Of a DNA stretch of 64,000 nucleotides, positions 48,133 through 56,976 are shown piece after piece (position 1 is the first letter of the stretch; every line of letters begins with the position of its first letter). A program made the translations under genes and the position numbers. Location: contig NZ_KK853997.1 in the NCBI RefSeq assembly GCF_000696185.1, positions 2,411,919 to 2,475,918 on the forward strand. Reading direction: 5' to 3'. This DNA comes from Kitasatospora cheerisanensis KCTC 2395. Its GTDB lineage: Bacteria; Actinomycetota; Actinomycetes; Streptomycetales; Streptomycetaceae. The notes below the pieces were generated by a model, which saw only the letters and a list, made by a program, of their open reading frames with translations, was not told the origin of the DNA and did no database searches.

Positions 48133-49872
48133 CAGCGGCTTCCACCGGCCGCCGGTCAGCACCGTCAGCACCTCCCGGCTGCGGAGCTGCCCGGGCCGCG
48201 GGCGGGCGGGGGCGGCGGCGAGCAGCGCGATGTCGTCCTCCGCCGGGTCGGGCGCGCCGGCCAGCACCGCGTCCAGCAGCCGCTCCGGGCCGGCCCCGGC
48301 GGGCAGCCGGCGGGCGGTGAGCCGGCGCAGCGATCGGTCGATGTCCTCGTCGCGGCGCTCCACCAGGCCGTCGGTGAACAGCAGCAGGGTGTGCTCGGGC
48401 GGCAGCACCACGATGCTCGGGGCGTAGCCGTTCTGCCCGGTGCCGAGCGGCGGGCCGGGCTCCACCGGCAGCAGCGCCACCTCGCCGTCCGGGCGGACCA
48501 CGGCGGGCGGCAGGTGGCCGGCGCTGGCGAAGCAGTACCGGCCGCGGGCGGGTTCGGCGTACACCGCCAGGCAGGTGGAGGGGCGGTAGTCGTGCACGTC
48601 GCCGGCCAGGCCGTCCATCCGGGCCAGCAGCCGGTCGGCGTTCGGCTCCAGCAGGGCCATGGCGCGCAGCATCGCCTGGTAGTGGCTCATGTGGGCGGCG
48701 GCCTCGATGCCGTGGCCCATCACGTCGCCGATGGCGAGCACGGTGCGGCCGTCGGGCAGCGCCACCGTCTCGTACCAGTCGCCGCCGATCAGGGCACTGG
48801 TGCCGGCCGGGCGGTAGCGGAAGGCGACCGTGATGTCGGGGTGCGGGCTGCCCGGCTCGGCGAGCATGGCGCGCTGCAGGTCGACGGCGACGGCGTGTTC
48901 GCGGCTGTAGCGGCGGGCGTTGTCCAGGTGGATGGCGGCGCGCACGGCGAGGTCCTGGGCGGCGACCGCGTCGTCCTGGTCGAAGCCCGGGGACGGGTCG
49001 GTGCGCAGCAGGGTGACGGTGCCGATCCGGTGGCCGCGGGCGGTGAGCGGCACCACCATGCCGGAGTGGATGCCGACCGCCCGGTAGTCGGCGATCCGCT
49101 CCGGGTTGGGGGCGGTGCGGCGCAGGTCGGCCTCGGTCATCAGGTTCTCGATCACCGGCCGGCCCTCGGCGAGGCAGCGCGGCACGGCGGAGTCGGGCCG
49201 GTAGTCGACGTACTCGCCGCGTTCGCCGACCTGCCGGACCTGTTCCAGCAGCGCGGGTTTGGCGGCGATCGCGGTGCGCAGCAGGCGGCGGCCGCCGTCG
49301 GGGAGGGTGCGGGCGTGCCGGCTGTCGGGGTGCGGGAGCAGTTCGACGGTGGCGGCGTCGGCGAGGTGGTCGACCAGGAAGGCGGCGAGTTCGCCGCAGG
49401 TGGTGTCCACGTCGAGGGTGGTGCCGATCCGGGTGGCGGCGGTGTCGAGCAGGGCGAGCCGGGCCCGGGCCTGTTCGAGTTCGTGCTGCTGCCGGCGGGC
49501 GGCGGTGACCTCCAGCACGACGCCGACCACGCCGACGGGCCGCCCGGCGGTCTCCAGCCGGTGGTACGCGCCGTACCAGTAGCGGTGCTCCTGCGGGGAG
49601 CCGGCCCGGGTGTGGCCGCTGGAGGTGATCTCGCGGGGGCGGCCGTCGGCGAGGACGGCGCGCAGCACGTCCTCGCGGGGGTCGATGCCGGGCAGCAGTT
49701 CGGCGATCGTCCGGCCGAGGTGCTCCTCGGCCGGGACGCCGTTCATCGCGGCCAGTGCCGGGTTGACGTAGCGGTAGCGCAGCGCGGTGTCGAGGACGGC
49801 GACGCCGGCGGGGGTGCCGTCCAGGACGCGGCGCAGCGGCTGCGGCAGGTCGTTCCAGGGGGTGTCGGCCAC
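48127..49872 (-). CDS. PAS-GAF-SpoIIE (PP2C-type) serine phosphatase
   Basis: This 581-residue protein starts at the GTG at 49872, ten bases after GAGGAGG. A PAS domain (about 10-120, GVAVLDTALRYRYVNPALAAMNG) and a GAF domain (about 150-320) precede a PP2C/SpoIIE phosphatase (about 340-560). The metal-binding motifs are IGGDWYETV, IGDVMGHGIEAA, FASAGHLPP, LLLFTDGLVERR and DDIALL. Such proteins dephosphorylate anti-sigma factor antagonists and control sigma factors in response to signals sensed by PAS and GAF. No membrane helix was seen. Partner anti-sigma genes are not nearby. The frame extends upstream to 50139 without recognisable sequence. Confidence 0.88.
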   Translation of the reverse strand: MADTPWNDLPQPLRRVLDGTPAGVAVLDTALRYRYVNPALAAMNGVPAEEHLGRTIAELLPGIDPREDVLRAVLADGRPREITSSGHTRAGSPQEHRYWYGAYHRLETAGRPVGVVGVVLEVTAARRQQHELEQARARLALLDTAATRIGTTLDVDTTCGELAAFLVDHLADAATVELLPHPDSRHARTLPDGGRRLLRTAIAAKPALLEQVRQVGERGEYVDYRPDSAVPRCLAEGRPVIENLMTEADLRRTAPNPERIADYRAVGIHSGMVVPLTARGHRIGTVTLLRTDPSPGFDQDDAVAAQDLAVRAAIHLDNARRYSREHAVAVDLQRAMLAEPGSPHPDITVAFRYRPAGTSALIGGDWYETVALPDGRTVLAIGDVMGHGIEAAAHMSHYQAMLRAMALLEPNADRLLARMDGLAGDVHDYRPSTCLAVYAEPARGRYCFASAGHLPPAVVRPDGEVALLPVEPGPPLGTGQNGYAPSIVVLPPEHTLLLFTDGLVERRDEDIDRSLRRLTARRLPAGAGPERLLDAVLAGAPDPAEDDIALLAAAPARPRPGQLRSREVLTVLTGGRWKPLG

Positions 49873-50087
49873 GGCTGCGGCACCTCCTCGCCGGGGGCCC
49901 GGGCACTGTGACCAGTAAACACAGCGGGCGGGGCGGGGGCGATCCGGTACCGACGGGGCGGGCGTTCCCGGGCCGGTGCTCCGGTGCGGGGCCGGGGTGT
50001 CACTCGAACGGGGCCGTCCCGGGTGCCCGGCGGGCGGGACGGCCGATGGTCGTCGCAAGATCTGTCTCGCCCCCCAGGAGGTTCCCC

Positions 50088-50525
50088 ATGAGCGCGTCCG
50101 TCGGCCCGACCGCGGCATCGACCGGGCCGGGTGGCCCACCGGCCCGCGGGAACCGGCCCTGGGTGACCGGGACGGTGCTGTTCGCCGGTGTGCTGATGCT
50201 GGTGAGCGGTGTGCTGGAGCTGTTCCGGGGGATCATGGCGATCGCCGAGGACGACGTCTTCGTGACCACTCCCCGGTACGTGTTCCGCTTCGACCTGACC
50301 TCCTGGGGCTGGATCCACCTGGTGGTCGGCGTGCTGCTGGCGCTGACCGGTCTGTTCGTGATCAAGGGCATGCTGTGGGCCCGGATCCTGGGTGTCGGCT
50401 TCGCCGCGGTGAGCATGATCGACAACTTCCTCGCGGTGCCGTACTTCCCGCTGTGGTCGCTGGTGCTGATCGCGCTGGACGTCTTCGTGATCTGGGCGCT
50501 GTGCGCCTACCACCGCGAGGCCTGA
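50088..50525 (+). CDS. Four-helix membrane protein (DUF7144-like)
   Basis: This 145-residue protein has four predicted membrane helices: WVTGTVLFAGVLMLVSGVLE, the GWIHLVVGVLLALTGLFVI stretch, ILGVGFAAVSMIDNFLAV and PLWSLVLIALDVFVIWALCA. The loop DDVFVTTPRYVFRFDLTSWG is typical of a common streptomycete family of unknown function. CAGGAGGTTCCCC gives a strong ribosome site for the ATG at 50088. The frame upstream to 49908 lacks support. The gene is convergent with hbpS across a strong terminator. Confidence 0.8.
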   Translation: MSASVGPTAASTGPGGPPARGNRPWVTGTVLFAGVLMLVSGVLELFRGIMAIAEDDVFVTTPRYVFRFDLTSWGWIHLVVGVLLALTGLFVIKGMLWARILGVGFAAVSMIDNFLAVPYFPLWSLVLIALDVFVIWALCAYHREA

Positions 50526-50555
50526 CCGCGCGTCGCACTGGTGACGCGCAGCACT

Positions 50556-50590
50556 GCCGGGGCCCGCTCCTCCCAGGAGCGGGCCCCGGC
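50556..50590. terminator. Bidirectional terminator between the membrane protein and hbpS
   Basis: A perfect 16-bp stem (50556-50571 and 50575-50590) with a CCC loop lies between convergent stops. Confidence 0.85.
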
Positions 50591-50606
50591 CGTTCGCCGG
50601 ACCGCG

Positions 50607-51164
50607 TCAGTTGTTCAGGGCGGCGACGCCGGCCTGGGCGAACTGCTCGTCCTGGTCGGCGCTGGGGGCGCCGGCCACGCCGACGGCCGCGATCGGGGCG
50701 CCCTTCAGCTGGACCGGGGCGCCGCCGCCGAGGAACAGCGTGCCGGGGATGTCCTTCAGGTTCGGCGCCTGGGCCAGGCGCTTGACCAGCTCGGAGGTCG
50801 GCGCGTTCCAGGAGACCGCGGTGTAGGCCTTGCGCTCGGCGGACTCGAAGGACTGCGGGCCGGCGCCGTCGCCGCGCAGCTCGACGATCACGTTGCCGTT
50901 CCGGTCGACGACGGCGACGGAGATCTTCTGGCCGGCCTTCGCCGCGGCGTCCAGGCTGGCCTGGGCGGCCTTGGTGGCGGCCTCGACCGTCAGGTGCGAG
51001 GACTGGAAGGTGTTCTTGTTCTGGACGTCCGACGCGACGGCGGCGGCGGGGGCCTGGTGCGGCGTCTCCGCGCTGGCGGAGACCGCGCCGACCACGCTCG
51101 CCCCGACCGCGGCCACCGCGACGGCGCCGGTGACAACGCGGGTACGGGTGCTCAGCTTCTTCAT
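50607..51164 (-). CDS. hbpS: Secreted heme-binding protein HbpS (GlcG/HbpS family)
   Basis: This 185-residue protein starts at the ATG at 51164 (CAGGAG upstream) and has a signal peptide cut near Ala32. The mature part has the HbpS/GlcG fold: HLTVEAATKAAQASLDAA, ISVAVVDRNGNVIVELRGDG, FESAERKAYTAVSWNAPT, then IPGTLFLGGGAPVQLKGAPI and DQDEQFAQAGVAAL. In Streptomyces reticuli HbpS is exported, binds heme and iron, and signals redox stress to the sensor kinase SenS. The divergent genes here encode exactly such a kinase and regulator, which supports the name. The furS-cpeB pair known near the S. reticuli system is not adjacent. Confidence 0.82.
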   Translation of the reverse strand: MKKLSTRTRVVTGAVAVAAVGASVVGAVSASAETPHQAPAAAVASDVQNKNTFQSSHLTVEAATKAAQASLDAAAKAGQKISVAVVDRNGNVIVELRGDGAGPQSFESAERKAYTAVSWNAPTSELVKRLAQAPNLKDIPGTLFLGGGAPVQLKGAPIAAVGVAGAPSADQDEQFAQAGVAALNN

Positions 51165-51378
51165 CTTCGGCTCCTGGATCGGAAGTTCGGCGCCGGACTG
51201 CGGTGTGCTCCGGCCTGCACTCCATGTTTCGTCGCCGACCCCCCTCCGCGGATCGGCGGACCGGCTGGTCCGGCGGAGCATGATGGACGACAACCGTGTC
51301 AGCCGATCGGTTGATGTGCGGGCTGCGATCCGCGGGCACCATCCAGGTGCCGGCAGCAAGCGAAAGGAGGCAGCCGTG
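51165..51378. promoter_or_regulatory. Divergent hbpS/senS promoter region
   Basis: The 214 bases separate hbpS from senS. AAAGGAGG stands before senS. In S. reticuli SenR acts on the equivalent region; no operator could be read with certainty here. Confidence 0.4.
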
Positions 51379-52620
51379 ATGCGTCAACCCCTCTCCCGGG
51401 CCGCCGATCCGGACGCGGGCTGGCTGACGGTAGTCCTGCGGCTGGTCTTCCTGCTGCTGCTCGGCACCTCGCTGGCGCGCTACCTGACGCACCATCTGGC
51501 CAGCCCGCTCACGCCGTGGGTGGTCGTGCTGAGCCTCGCGCTGGGCGCGGGCCACCTGTCGGGGCTGTCCGAGCGCCGGCCGGCCTGGCTGGCGGGGGTG
51601 CTGGCGAGCTGGGCGGTGCTGGTGCTGATGGCGCCCAGCTTCGCCTGGTGCGCCGTCCCGCTGGTGTACACGGTGCTGCGCGCCTTCCCGCCGCGCACCG
51701 CGATCCCGCTGGTGACGGTGCTGACGGTGCTGGTGGTGGTCGGCGAGCTGCGGCTGCCCGGCGCGGATCCGACGATGCTGCTGCTGCCGCCGGCGGTCGC
51801 CGCGCTGGCCACCGCCGTCTTCCTGTACATGCAGCGGCAGGGCGCCCGGCAGCGGAAGCTGATCGTCGACCTGATCCGGACGCGGCGGGAGCTGGCCGCG
51901 GTGGAGCGCCGGCAGGGCGCGCTGTCCGAGCGCGAGCGGCTGTCCGTCGAGATCCACGACACGCTCGCCCAGGGCCTGTCCAGCCAGCAGATGCTGCTGC
52001 AGGCCGCCGATCTCGCCTGGGAGCAGGACGCGGCGGCCGCCCGCGGCCACGTCCGGACGGCCGCCGCGATCGCCGCCCGCAATCTCGCCGAGGCCCGCCG
52101 CTTCGTCCACGACCTCGCCCCGGCCGATCTCGCCGAGCAGGGCACGCTGGAGGCCGCGCTCGCCGCGCTCGCCGCGCGGGAGGCGGCGGAGAGCGGCCTG
52201 CCGGTCGGCTTCCACCTGGACGGCAGCCCGGCGCCGATGCCGGCCGCCGCGCAGGCCGCGCTGCTGCGGATCGCCCAGGGCGCGCTGGCGAACGTGCGGG
52301 AGCACGCCGGGGCCGGCCGGGCCTCGATCACGCTGTCCTACCTGGGCGACCAGGCCGTGCTGGACGTCGCGGACGACGGCCGCGGCTTCACCCCGCCCCG
52401 CGCCGGGCACGGCGGCGGCGCGGGCGGCGATCGCGGGCACGGGCTGCCCGCGATGCGGGCCCGGCTGCGGCAGCTTGGCGGCACGCTCACCGTCGAGTCG
52501 GCCCCGGGCGAGGGCACCGTGGTCTCGGCCGCCATCCCGCTGGAGACCGCGCCGGAGGGCGCCGAGCCGCGGGGCCGCGCCGTCGGCGGCGCCGCTCCGC
52601 ACCGCAAGGAGGGTTCATGA
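51379..52620 (+). CDS. senS: Sensor histidine kinase SenS
   Basis: This 413-residue kinase has about five membrane helices in residues 15-150, a basic linker and a HisKA_3 domain with ERERLSVEIHDTLAQGLSSQ, where His193 is the phosphorylation site. The HATPase domain shows NVREHAGAGRASITLSYL, LDVADDGRGF and GHGLPAMRARLRQLGG. In S. reticuli SenS reads HbpS at the membrane and then phosphorylates SenR. The ATG at 51379 is eight bases after GGAGG; a GTG one codon earlier is an alternative. Its stop overlaps the senR start (ATGA). Confidence 0.85.
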   Translation: MRQPLSRAADPDAGWLTVVLRLVFLLLLGTSLARYLTHHLASPLTPWVVVLSLALGAGHLSGLSERRPAWLAGVLASWAVLVLMAPSFAWCAVPLVYTVLRAFPPRTAIPLVTVLTVLVVVGELRLPGADPTMLLLPPAVAALATAVFLYMQRQGARQRKLIVDLIRTRRELAAVERRQGALSERERLSVEIHDTLAQGLSSQQMLLQAADLAWEQDAAAARGHVRTAAAIAARNLAEARRFVHDLAPADLAEQGTLEAALAALAAREAAESGLPVGFHLDGSPAPMPAAAQAALLRIAQGALANVREHAGAGRASITLSYLGDQAVLDVADDGRGFTPPRAGHGGGAGGDRGHGLPAMRARLRQLGGTLTVESAPGEGTVVSAAIPLETAPEGAEPRGRAVGGAAPHRKEGS

Positions 52621-53246
52621 ACGACACGGTCAGGCTGATCGTCTGCGACGACCACGCGATGGTCCGGGCCGGGCTGCTGGCGCTGCTGTCCAGCGACTCC
52701 GGGATCGAGGTGGTCGGCGAGGCCAGTACCGGGGAGGAGGCGGTCGTGCTCACCGCCCGCCTGCACCCGGACGTGGTGCTGATGGACCTTCAACTCGGCG
52801 ACGGCATCGACGGCGTGGAGGCCACCCGGCGGATCCTGGCCGGCCCGGGCGACAGCCACGTCCTGGTGCTGACCACCTTCGACACCGACGCGGACATCAC
52901 CCGTGCCATCAACGCCGGCGCCACCGGCTACCTGCTGAAGGCAGAGCGGCCGGCCGAGCTGTTCGCCGCGATCCGCTCGGCGGCGGCGGGCCGGCCGGCG
53001 CTGTCCCCGCCGGTGGCGTCCCGGGTGATGGCCCGGATGCGCTCCCCGCTGCCCCAACTCACCGACCGTGAGCAGGACATCCTGGATCAGCTCGGCCAGG
53101 GCCTGGGCAACCGGGAGATCGCCCGGGCGCTGTTCATCAGCGAGGCCACCGTCAAGACCCACCTCGGCCGGATCTACGCCAAGCTCGGCGTCGACACCCG
53201 CTCCGGCGCGGTCGCCATCGCCAAGGAGCGCCGCCTGCTGCGCTGA
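52617..53246 (+). CDS. senR: Response regulator SenR (NarL/LuxR type)
   Basis: This 209-residue regulator has a receiver domain with the acidic pair DD (11-12), phosphorylation site Asp57 in VVLMDLQLGDG, the Thr of VLVLTTFD and the Lys of GYLLKAERP. A LuxR-type helix-turn-helix follows: LTDREQDILDQLGQGLGNRE then ISEATVKTHLGRIYAKLGV. It would bind DNA in response to SenS, controlling hbpS and antioxidant genes such as catalase-peroxidase. It is translationally coupled to senS. Confidence 0.87.
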   Translation: MNDTVRLIVCDDHAMVRAGLLALLSSDSGIEVVGEASTGEEAVVLTARLHPDVVLMDLQLGDGIDGVEATRRILAGPGDSHVLVLTTFDTDADITRAINAGATGYLLKAERPAELFAAIRSAAAGRPALSPPVASRVMARMRSPLPQLTDREQDILDQLGQGLGNREIARALFISEATVKTHLGRIYAKLGVDTRSGAVAIAKERRLLR

Positions 53247-53542
53247 TCGCCCGGGCGCGCGGCCCGGCTCCGGGACAACTGAAGATCGATCGGGCGCGTC
53301 CGAAGCCTTGCCACGCACAGTGAGCAGAAGTCAGTATTCCTACCGGCCGGTAGACCTGACGGGACGACGGCTTCCGGAGGAGCGCGGAACGGACCGGAAC
53401 GGGGCGGCGACGAGCACCCTGTCCGACCTGACGCGAACGCGTAACATACGCGAAACCCTCCGCTCACCCTCTCCTTGCCGCCCTGTCGTTCGAACGCGAC
53501 AGGTTGGCCGGGAACCGATGTCATGAAAGGCGGACGCGCACC
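53247..53542 (+). promoter_or_regulatory. Promoter region of the ABC importer operon with two palindromes
   Basis: CTACCGGCCGGTAG (53340-53353) is a perfect 14-base palindrome. CCTGTCG/CGACAGG (53482-53488 and 53497-53503) flank an 8-base spacer 40 bases before the first permease gene. Between them AACGCGTAACATACGCG is a rare AT-containing stretch that may hold the promoter. These are operator candidates for an unlinked regulator. Confidence 0.4.
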
Positions 53543-54454
53543 ATGCCGACCGCATCAAGCCCACCCGAGCCGCGGCGCCGTCTCGGCGAGCACGGGCTCG
53601 CCTGGGCGTTCCTGCTGCCCTCGGTAGTGGTCTTCGCGCTCTTCATCCTGTATCCGCTGGGGCGCACCTTCTACCTGAGCGCGCACGCCAACGACCTGTT
53701 CGGCGCGCCCTCCCGGTACGTCGGGATGAAGCACTACACCGACCTGCTGAGCTCCGCGGACTTCCGCCACACCCTGGTCACCACCGCCCTGTTCGTGCTG
53801 TTCACGGTGGTCCCCGGGGTGCTCGGGGCACTGCTGCTGGTGCTGCTGATGGAAAGTCGGATCCGCGGCGTGCGGCTGCTCCGGTCCGCCTTCGCGCTGC
53901 CGTTCGCCTTCTCGGTGGCCAGCGCCTCGGTGGTCTTCTCGGTGTTCTACAACCCGGCCAGCGGCGTCCTCAACGGCCTGCTGTCGAACCTCGGCCTGGG
54001 CCCGGTGGGCTGGCTGACCGACTCCAAGTGGGCGCTGTTGTCGGTCGCGGTCTCCACGATCTGGATGAACCTCGGCTACAACGTGCTGGTGCTCTCCGCG
54101 GGCATCGGCTCGATCCCCGGCGAGATCACCGAGGCCGCCCGGCTGGACGGCGCGTCCGGGCTGCGGCTGGCCCGGTCGATCACCGTCCCGATGCTCGGCC
54201 CCAGCCTGTTCTTCCTGGTGGTGATCTCCACCGTGAACGCGCTGCAGAGCTTCGGCCAGATCCACATCCTCACCAGGGGCGGCCCGGACGGCTCCACCCG
54301 CACCCTCGTGTACTCCGTGTACGAGAAGGCGTTCGCCTACGGCTCCAGCGACTTCGGCACCGCCAGCGCGCAGGCCGTGGTGCTGATGGTCGTCGTACTG
54401 GCCTGCACAGCCGTGCAGTTCGGAGTCCTGGAGCGGAAGGTGCACTACGCATGA
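53543..54454 (+). CDS. ABC importer permease, UgpA/MalF-like
   Basis: The 303-residue permease has six predicted helices, beginning LAWAFLLPSVVVFALFILYP. The cytoplasmic EAA loop is EITEAARLDGASGLRLARSI, which docks onto the ATPase. The family (CUT1) imports di- or oligosaccharides or glycerol-3-phosphate. Similarity to UgpA is suggested by the overall pattern and its partners. It is coupled to the second permease through ATGA. Start chosen at the ATG at 53543. Confidence 0.85.
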   Translation: MPTASSPPEPRRRLGEHGLAWAFLLPSVVVFALFILYPLGRTFYLSAHANDLFGAPSRYVGMKHYTDLLSSADFRHTLVTTALFVLFTVVPGVLGALLLVLLMESRIRGVRLLRSAFALPFAFSVASASVVFSVFYNPASGVLNGLLSNLGLGPVGWLTDSKWALLSVAVSTIWMNLGYNVLVLSAGIGSIPGEITEAARLDGASGLRLARSITVPMLGPSLFFLVVISTVNALQSFGQIHILTRGGPDGSTRTLVYSVYEKAFAYGSSDFGTASAQAVVLMVVVLACTAVQFGVLERKVHYA

Positions 54455-55335
54455 CCACCCTCACCAAGGCGCCCGAGGTCGCCGAGCCGGCCCGCGCCGC
54501 CCGCCGGCCGCTGCAGCTCCGCGCCCGGCTGGGCCGGGCCGGGGTCTACGCGGTGCTGGCCGTCGCCGTGCTGACGGTCGCCTTCCCGGTGTACTACGTC
54601 TTCGCCGGCGCGTTCATGCGGCCGGACGAGATCGCCAGCTACCCGCCCGCGATGGTGCCGCACTCGGTCACCGGCCAGAACTTCTCCGGCGCCGTGCACG
54701 CCATCCCGCTGGTCCGGCAGTACGGCAACTCGGTGCTGGTGGCGGGCCTGATCACGCTGGCGCAGCTGTTCACCTCGGTGCTCGCCGCGTACGCCTTCGT
54801 GTTCCTGCCGATGCGCGGCCGGGCCGTGGTGTTCGGCCTGTTCCTGGCCACCCTGATGGTGCCGTGGGAGGCCATCATCATCCCCAACTACCTGACGCTG
54901 TCGGGCTGGGGGCTGGGGAACACCTACTTCGGCCTGGTGCTGCCGTTCCTGGCCTCCGGGTTCGGGACCTTCCTGCTGCGGCAGTCGTTCCGTCAGTTCC
55001 CGGGCGAGCTGCGGGACGCCGCCCGGATCGACGGCGCGGGCCACTGGCGGTTCCTGTGGCGGATCCTGGTGCCGCTGAACAAGCCGGCCCTGGCCGCGCT
55101 CGCCATCTACGTGTTCCTGTCCTCCTGGAACCAGTACTTCTGGCCGCTGATCATCACCCGCACCGCGGAGATGCAGACCCTGCAGATCGGCCTGTCCTCG
55201 CTGCGGGACTCCGAGATGGCCGACCCCGGCCTGATCCTGGCCGGCGTGGTCCTGTCGCTGCTGCCCACGCTGGCGCTGGTGCTGTTCGGCCAGCGGTTCA
55301 TCGTCCGCGGCCTGACCGCGGGCGCCGTCCGCTGA
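54451..55335 (+). CDS. ABC importer permease, UgpE/MalG-like
   Basis: This 294-residue second permease has six predicted helices and an EAA loop GELRDAARIDGAGHWRFLWR followed by ILVPLNKPALAALAIYVFLS. NYLTLSGWGLGNTYFGLVLP is typical of the MalG/UgpE branch. It pairs with the upstream permease to form the channel. No ATPase gene is present, which is usual in streptomycetes, where MsiK serves many sugar importers. Confidence 0.85.
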   Translation: MTTLTKAPEVAEPARAARRPLQLRARLGRAGVYAVLAVAVLTVAFPVYYVFAGAFMRPDEIASYPPAMVPHSVTGQNFSGAVHAIPLVRQYGNSVLVAGLITLAQLFTSVLAAYAFVFLPMRGRAVVFGLFLATLMVPWEAIIIPNYLTLSGWGLGNTYFGLVLPFLASGFGTFLLRQSFRQFPGELRDAARIDGAGHWRFLWRILVPLNKPALAALAIYVFLSSWNQYFWPLIITRTAEMQTLQIGLSSLRDSEMADPGLILAGVVLSLLPTLALVLFGQRFIVRGLTAGAVR

Positions 55336-55402
55336 CGGGCGGTCAGCCCCCGTTCTCGCCCCACCGCTCCCGGTTCCCACCCTCGCAGAAGAGAGAAATC
55401 CC

Positions 55403-56788
55403 GTGAAGAGAAGTTCCCGCGCGCTCGCCGCGCTGCTGGTGTCCGGCCTCGCTCTGACCGCCTGCAGCTCGACCGGCTCCGGCGGCTCCTCCGACGACTC
55501 GGGCGCGCCGGCCGCGTCGGCGCTGGACCAGGCGTCCGGCGTCACCACCATCGAGTTCTGGCACTCGATGACCGGCAAGAACGCCGAGGCGCTGACCGCG
55601 CTGGTGAACCAGTTCAACACCGCGCACCAGGGCAAGATCGAGGTCAAGCCGCTGTTCCAGGGCACCTACGACGACCTGATCGCCAAGTACAAGGCCTCGG
55701 TGCAGCAGAAGGCCACGCCCGCGGTGGTGCAGGTCTACGACATCGGCAGCCGCTTCATGGTCGACTCCAAGCAGATCGTCCCGGCGCAGGCCTTCGCCGA
55801 CAAGGACGGCTACTCGCTGGAGGACCTGCAGGCCAACATCCGCAACTACTACTCCTTCGGCGGCAAGCTGCAGTCGATGCCGTTCAACTCCTCGATGCCG
55901 CTCCTCTACCTGAACGAGGACGCCTTCAAGGAGGCCGGCCTCGACCCGGCCAAGCCGCCCACGACGCTCGCCGAACTCGGCGACATGGCCAAGAAGCTGA
56001 CCAAGAAGGACGCCGACGGCAAGACCGTCCGGTACGGCTTCGGCGCGGCCATCTACGGCTGGTTCGTCGAGCAGCTGCTGGCCGAGAACGGCGCGCTGTA
56101 CTGCGACTCCGACAACGGCCGCTCCGGCAAGGCGGGCAAGGCCGCCTTCGACTCCGCCAAGGGCGCCGAGATCGTCCAGTGGTGGGCCGACCTGGTCAAG
56201 GGCGGCTACGCGGCCAACACCGGCCGGCAGACCACCGACGCGCAGGCCGCGTTCAAGGCCGGCACGGTCGCCATGCACCTGGAGTCCACCGGCGTGCTGC
56301 GCGGCTACACCGAGGCCGCCAAGTTCACCGTCGGCACCGCGGCCTTCCCGAAGACCGCGGCCGACGACCAGGGCGGCCCGATCATCGGCGGCGCCTCGCT
56401 GTGGATCTCCGGCCCGGGTCACTCGGACGCCCAGAAGCGCGCCTCCTGGGAGTTCGAGAAGTTCCTCTCCGCCCCGGAGCAGCAGGCCGCCTGGCACACC
56501 GGCACCGGCTACTTCCCGGTCAACACCAAGGCGCTGGACCTGCCCGCCGACAAGGAGTGGGTGGCCAAGTACCCGCAGTTCCAGACCGCGATCAGCCAGC
56601 TGAAGGCCACCAAGCCGACCACCGCCACGGCCGGCTGCGCGCTGGGCGTCATGCCGCAGGCCCGCAAGGGCGTGGAGACCGCGATCGAGCAGACCATCGC
56701 GGGCACCAAGAGCGCCCAGCAGGCGCTGAGCGACGCCGCCAAGGAGCTCCAGCCCGCCATCGAGAGCTACAACAGCTCGGTCGGCTGA
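55403..56788 (+). CDS. Extracellular solute-binding lipoprotein, UgpB-like
   Basis: The 461-residue binding protein has a lipoprotein signal with lipobox LTAC (Cys21), so it is anchored outside the membrane. The mature domain starts TTIEFWHSMTGKNAEALTAL and has VKPLFQGTYDDLIAKYKASV, PFNSSMPLLYLNEDAFKEAG and GGASLWISG, which most resemble UgpB-type glycerol-3-phosphate or glycerophosphodiester binders rather than MalE. Substrate is not certain. It is the last gene of the operon and ends in a very strong terminator. Confidence 0.85.
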   Translation: MKRSSRALAALLVSGLALTACSSTGSGGSSDDSGAPAASALDQASGVTTIEFWHSMTGKNAEALTALVNQFNTAHQGKIEVKPLFQGTYDDLIAKYKASVQQKATPAVVQVYDIGSRFMVDSKQIVPAQAFADKDGYSLEDLQANIRNYYSFGGKLQSMPFNSSMPLLYLNEDAFKEAGLDPAKPPTTLAELGDMAKKLTKKDADGKTVRYGFGAAIYGWFVEQLLAENGALYCDSDNGRSGKAGKAAFDSAKGAEIVQWWADLVKGGYAANTGRQTTDAQAAFKAGTVAMHLESTGVLRGYTEAAKFTVGTAAFPKTAADDQGGPIIGGASLWISGPGHSDAQKRASWEFEKFLSAPEQQAAWHTGTGYFPVNTKALDLPADKEWVAKYPQFQTAISQLKATKPTTATAGCALGVMPQARKGVETAIEQTIAGTKSAQQALSDAAKELQPAIESYNSSVG

Positions 56789-56798
56789 CCCCGCCGAC

Positions 56799-56840
56799 GC
56801 CGAAGGGCCCGGCCGCCGTGCGGCGGCCGGGCCCTTCGGC
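56799..56840 (+). terminator. Terminator of the ABC importer operon
   Basis: A perfect 20-bp inverted repeat (56799-56818 and 56821-56840) with a two-base spacer follows the binding-protein stop by ten bases. It also marks the last clearly core-chromosomal feature before the island. Confidence 0.88.
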
Positions 56841-56976
56841 ACCAGAAGCGGAGGGCGGCGGACGAGTCGGCCTGTACGCCGGGTAAACGCCATCTTCGGC
56901 GGTGATCATGCCCTGACCTGCGGCTTTGCCTGGCCAGGGGGAGGCTGAGAGCCCGCTAGGGACTTCTCAGGGACTT
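56841..56976. other. Probable left junction of the integrated element
   Basis: These bases lie between the last core gene and the integrase stop. AGGGACTT is repeated at 56958 and 56969, an 11-base period, close to the integrase end, where att core and arm sites usually lie. No tRNA gene was found here, so the integration target is unclear. Confidence 0.35.

Noticed and set aside
56841..56976. tRNA gene as integration target
   Set aside because: No cloverleaf or conserved T-arm sequence could be found in this stretch.
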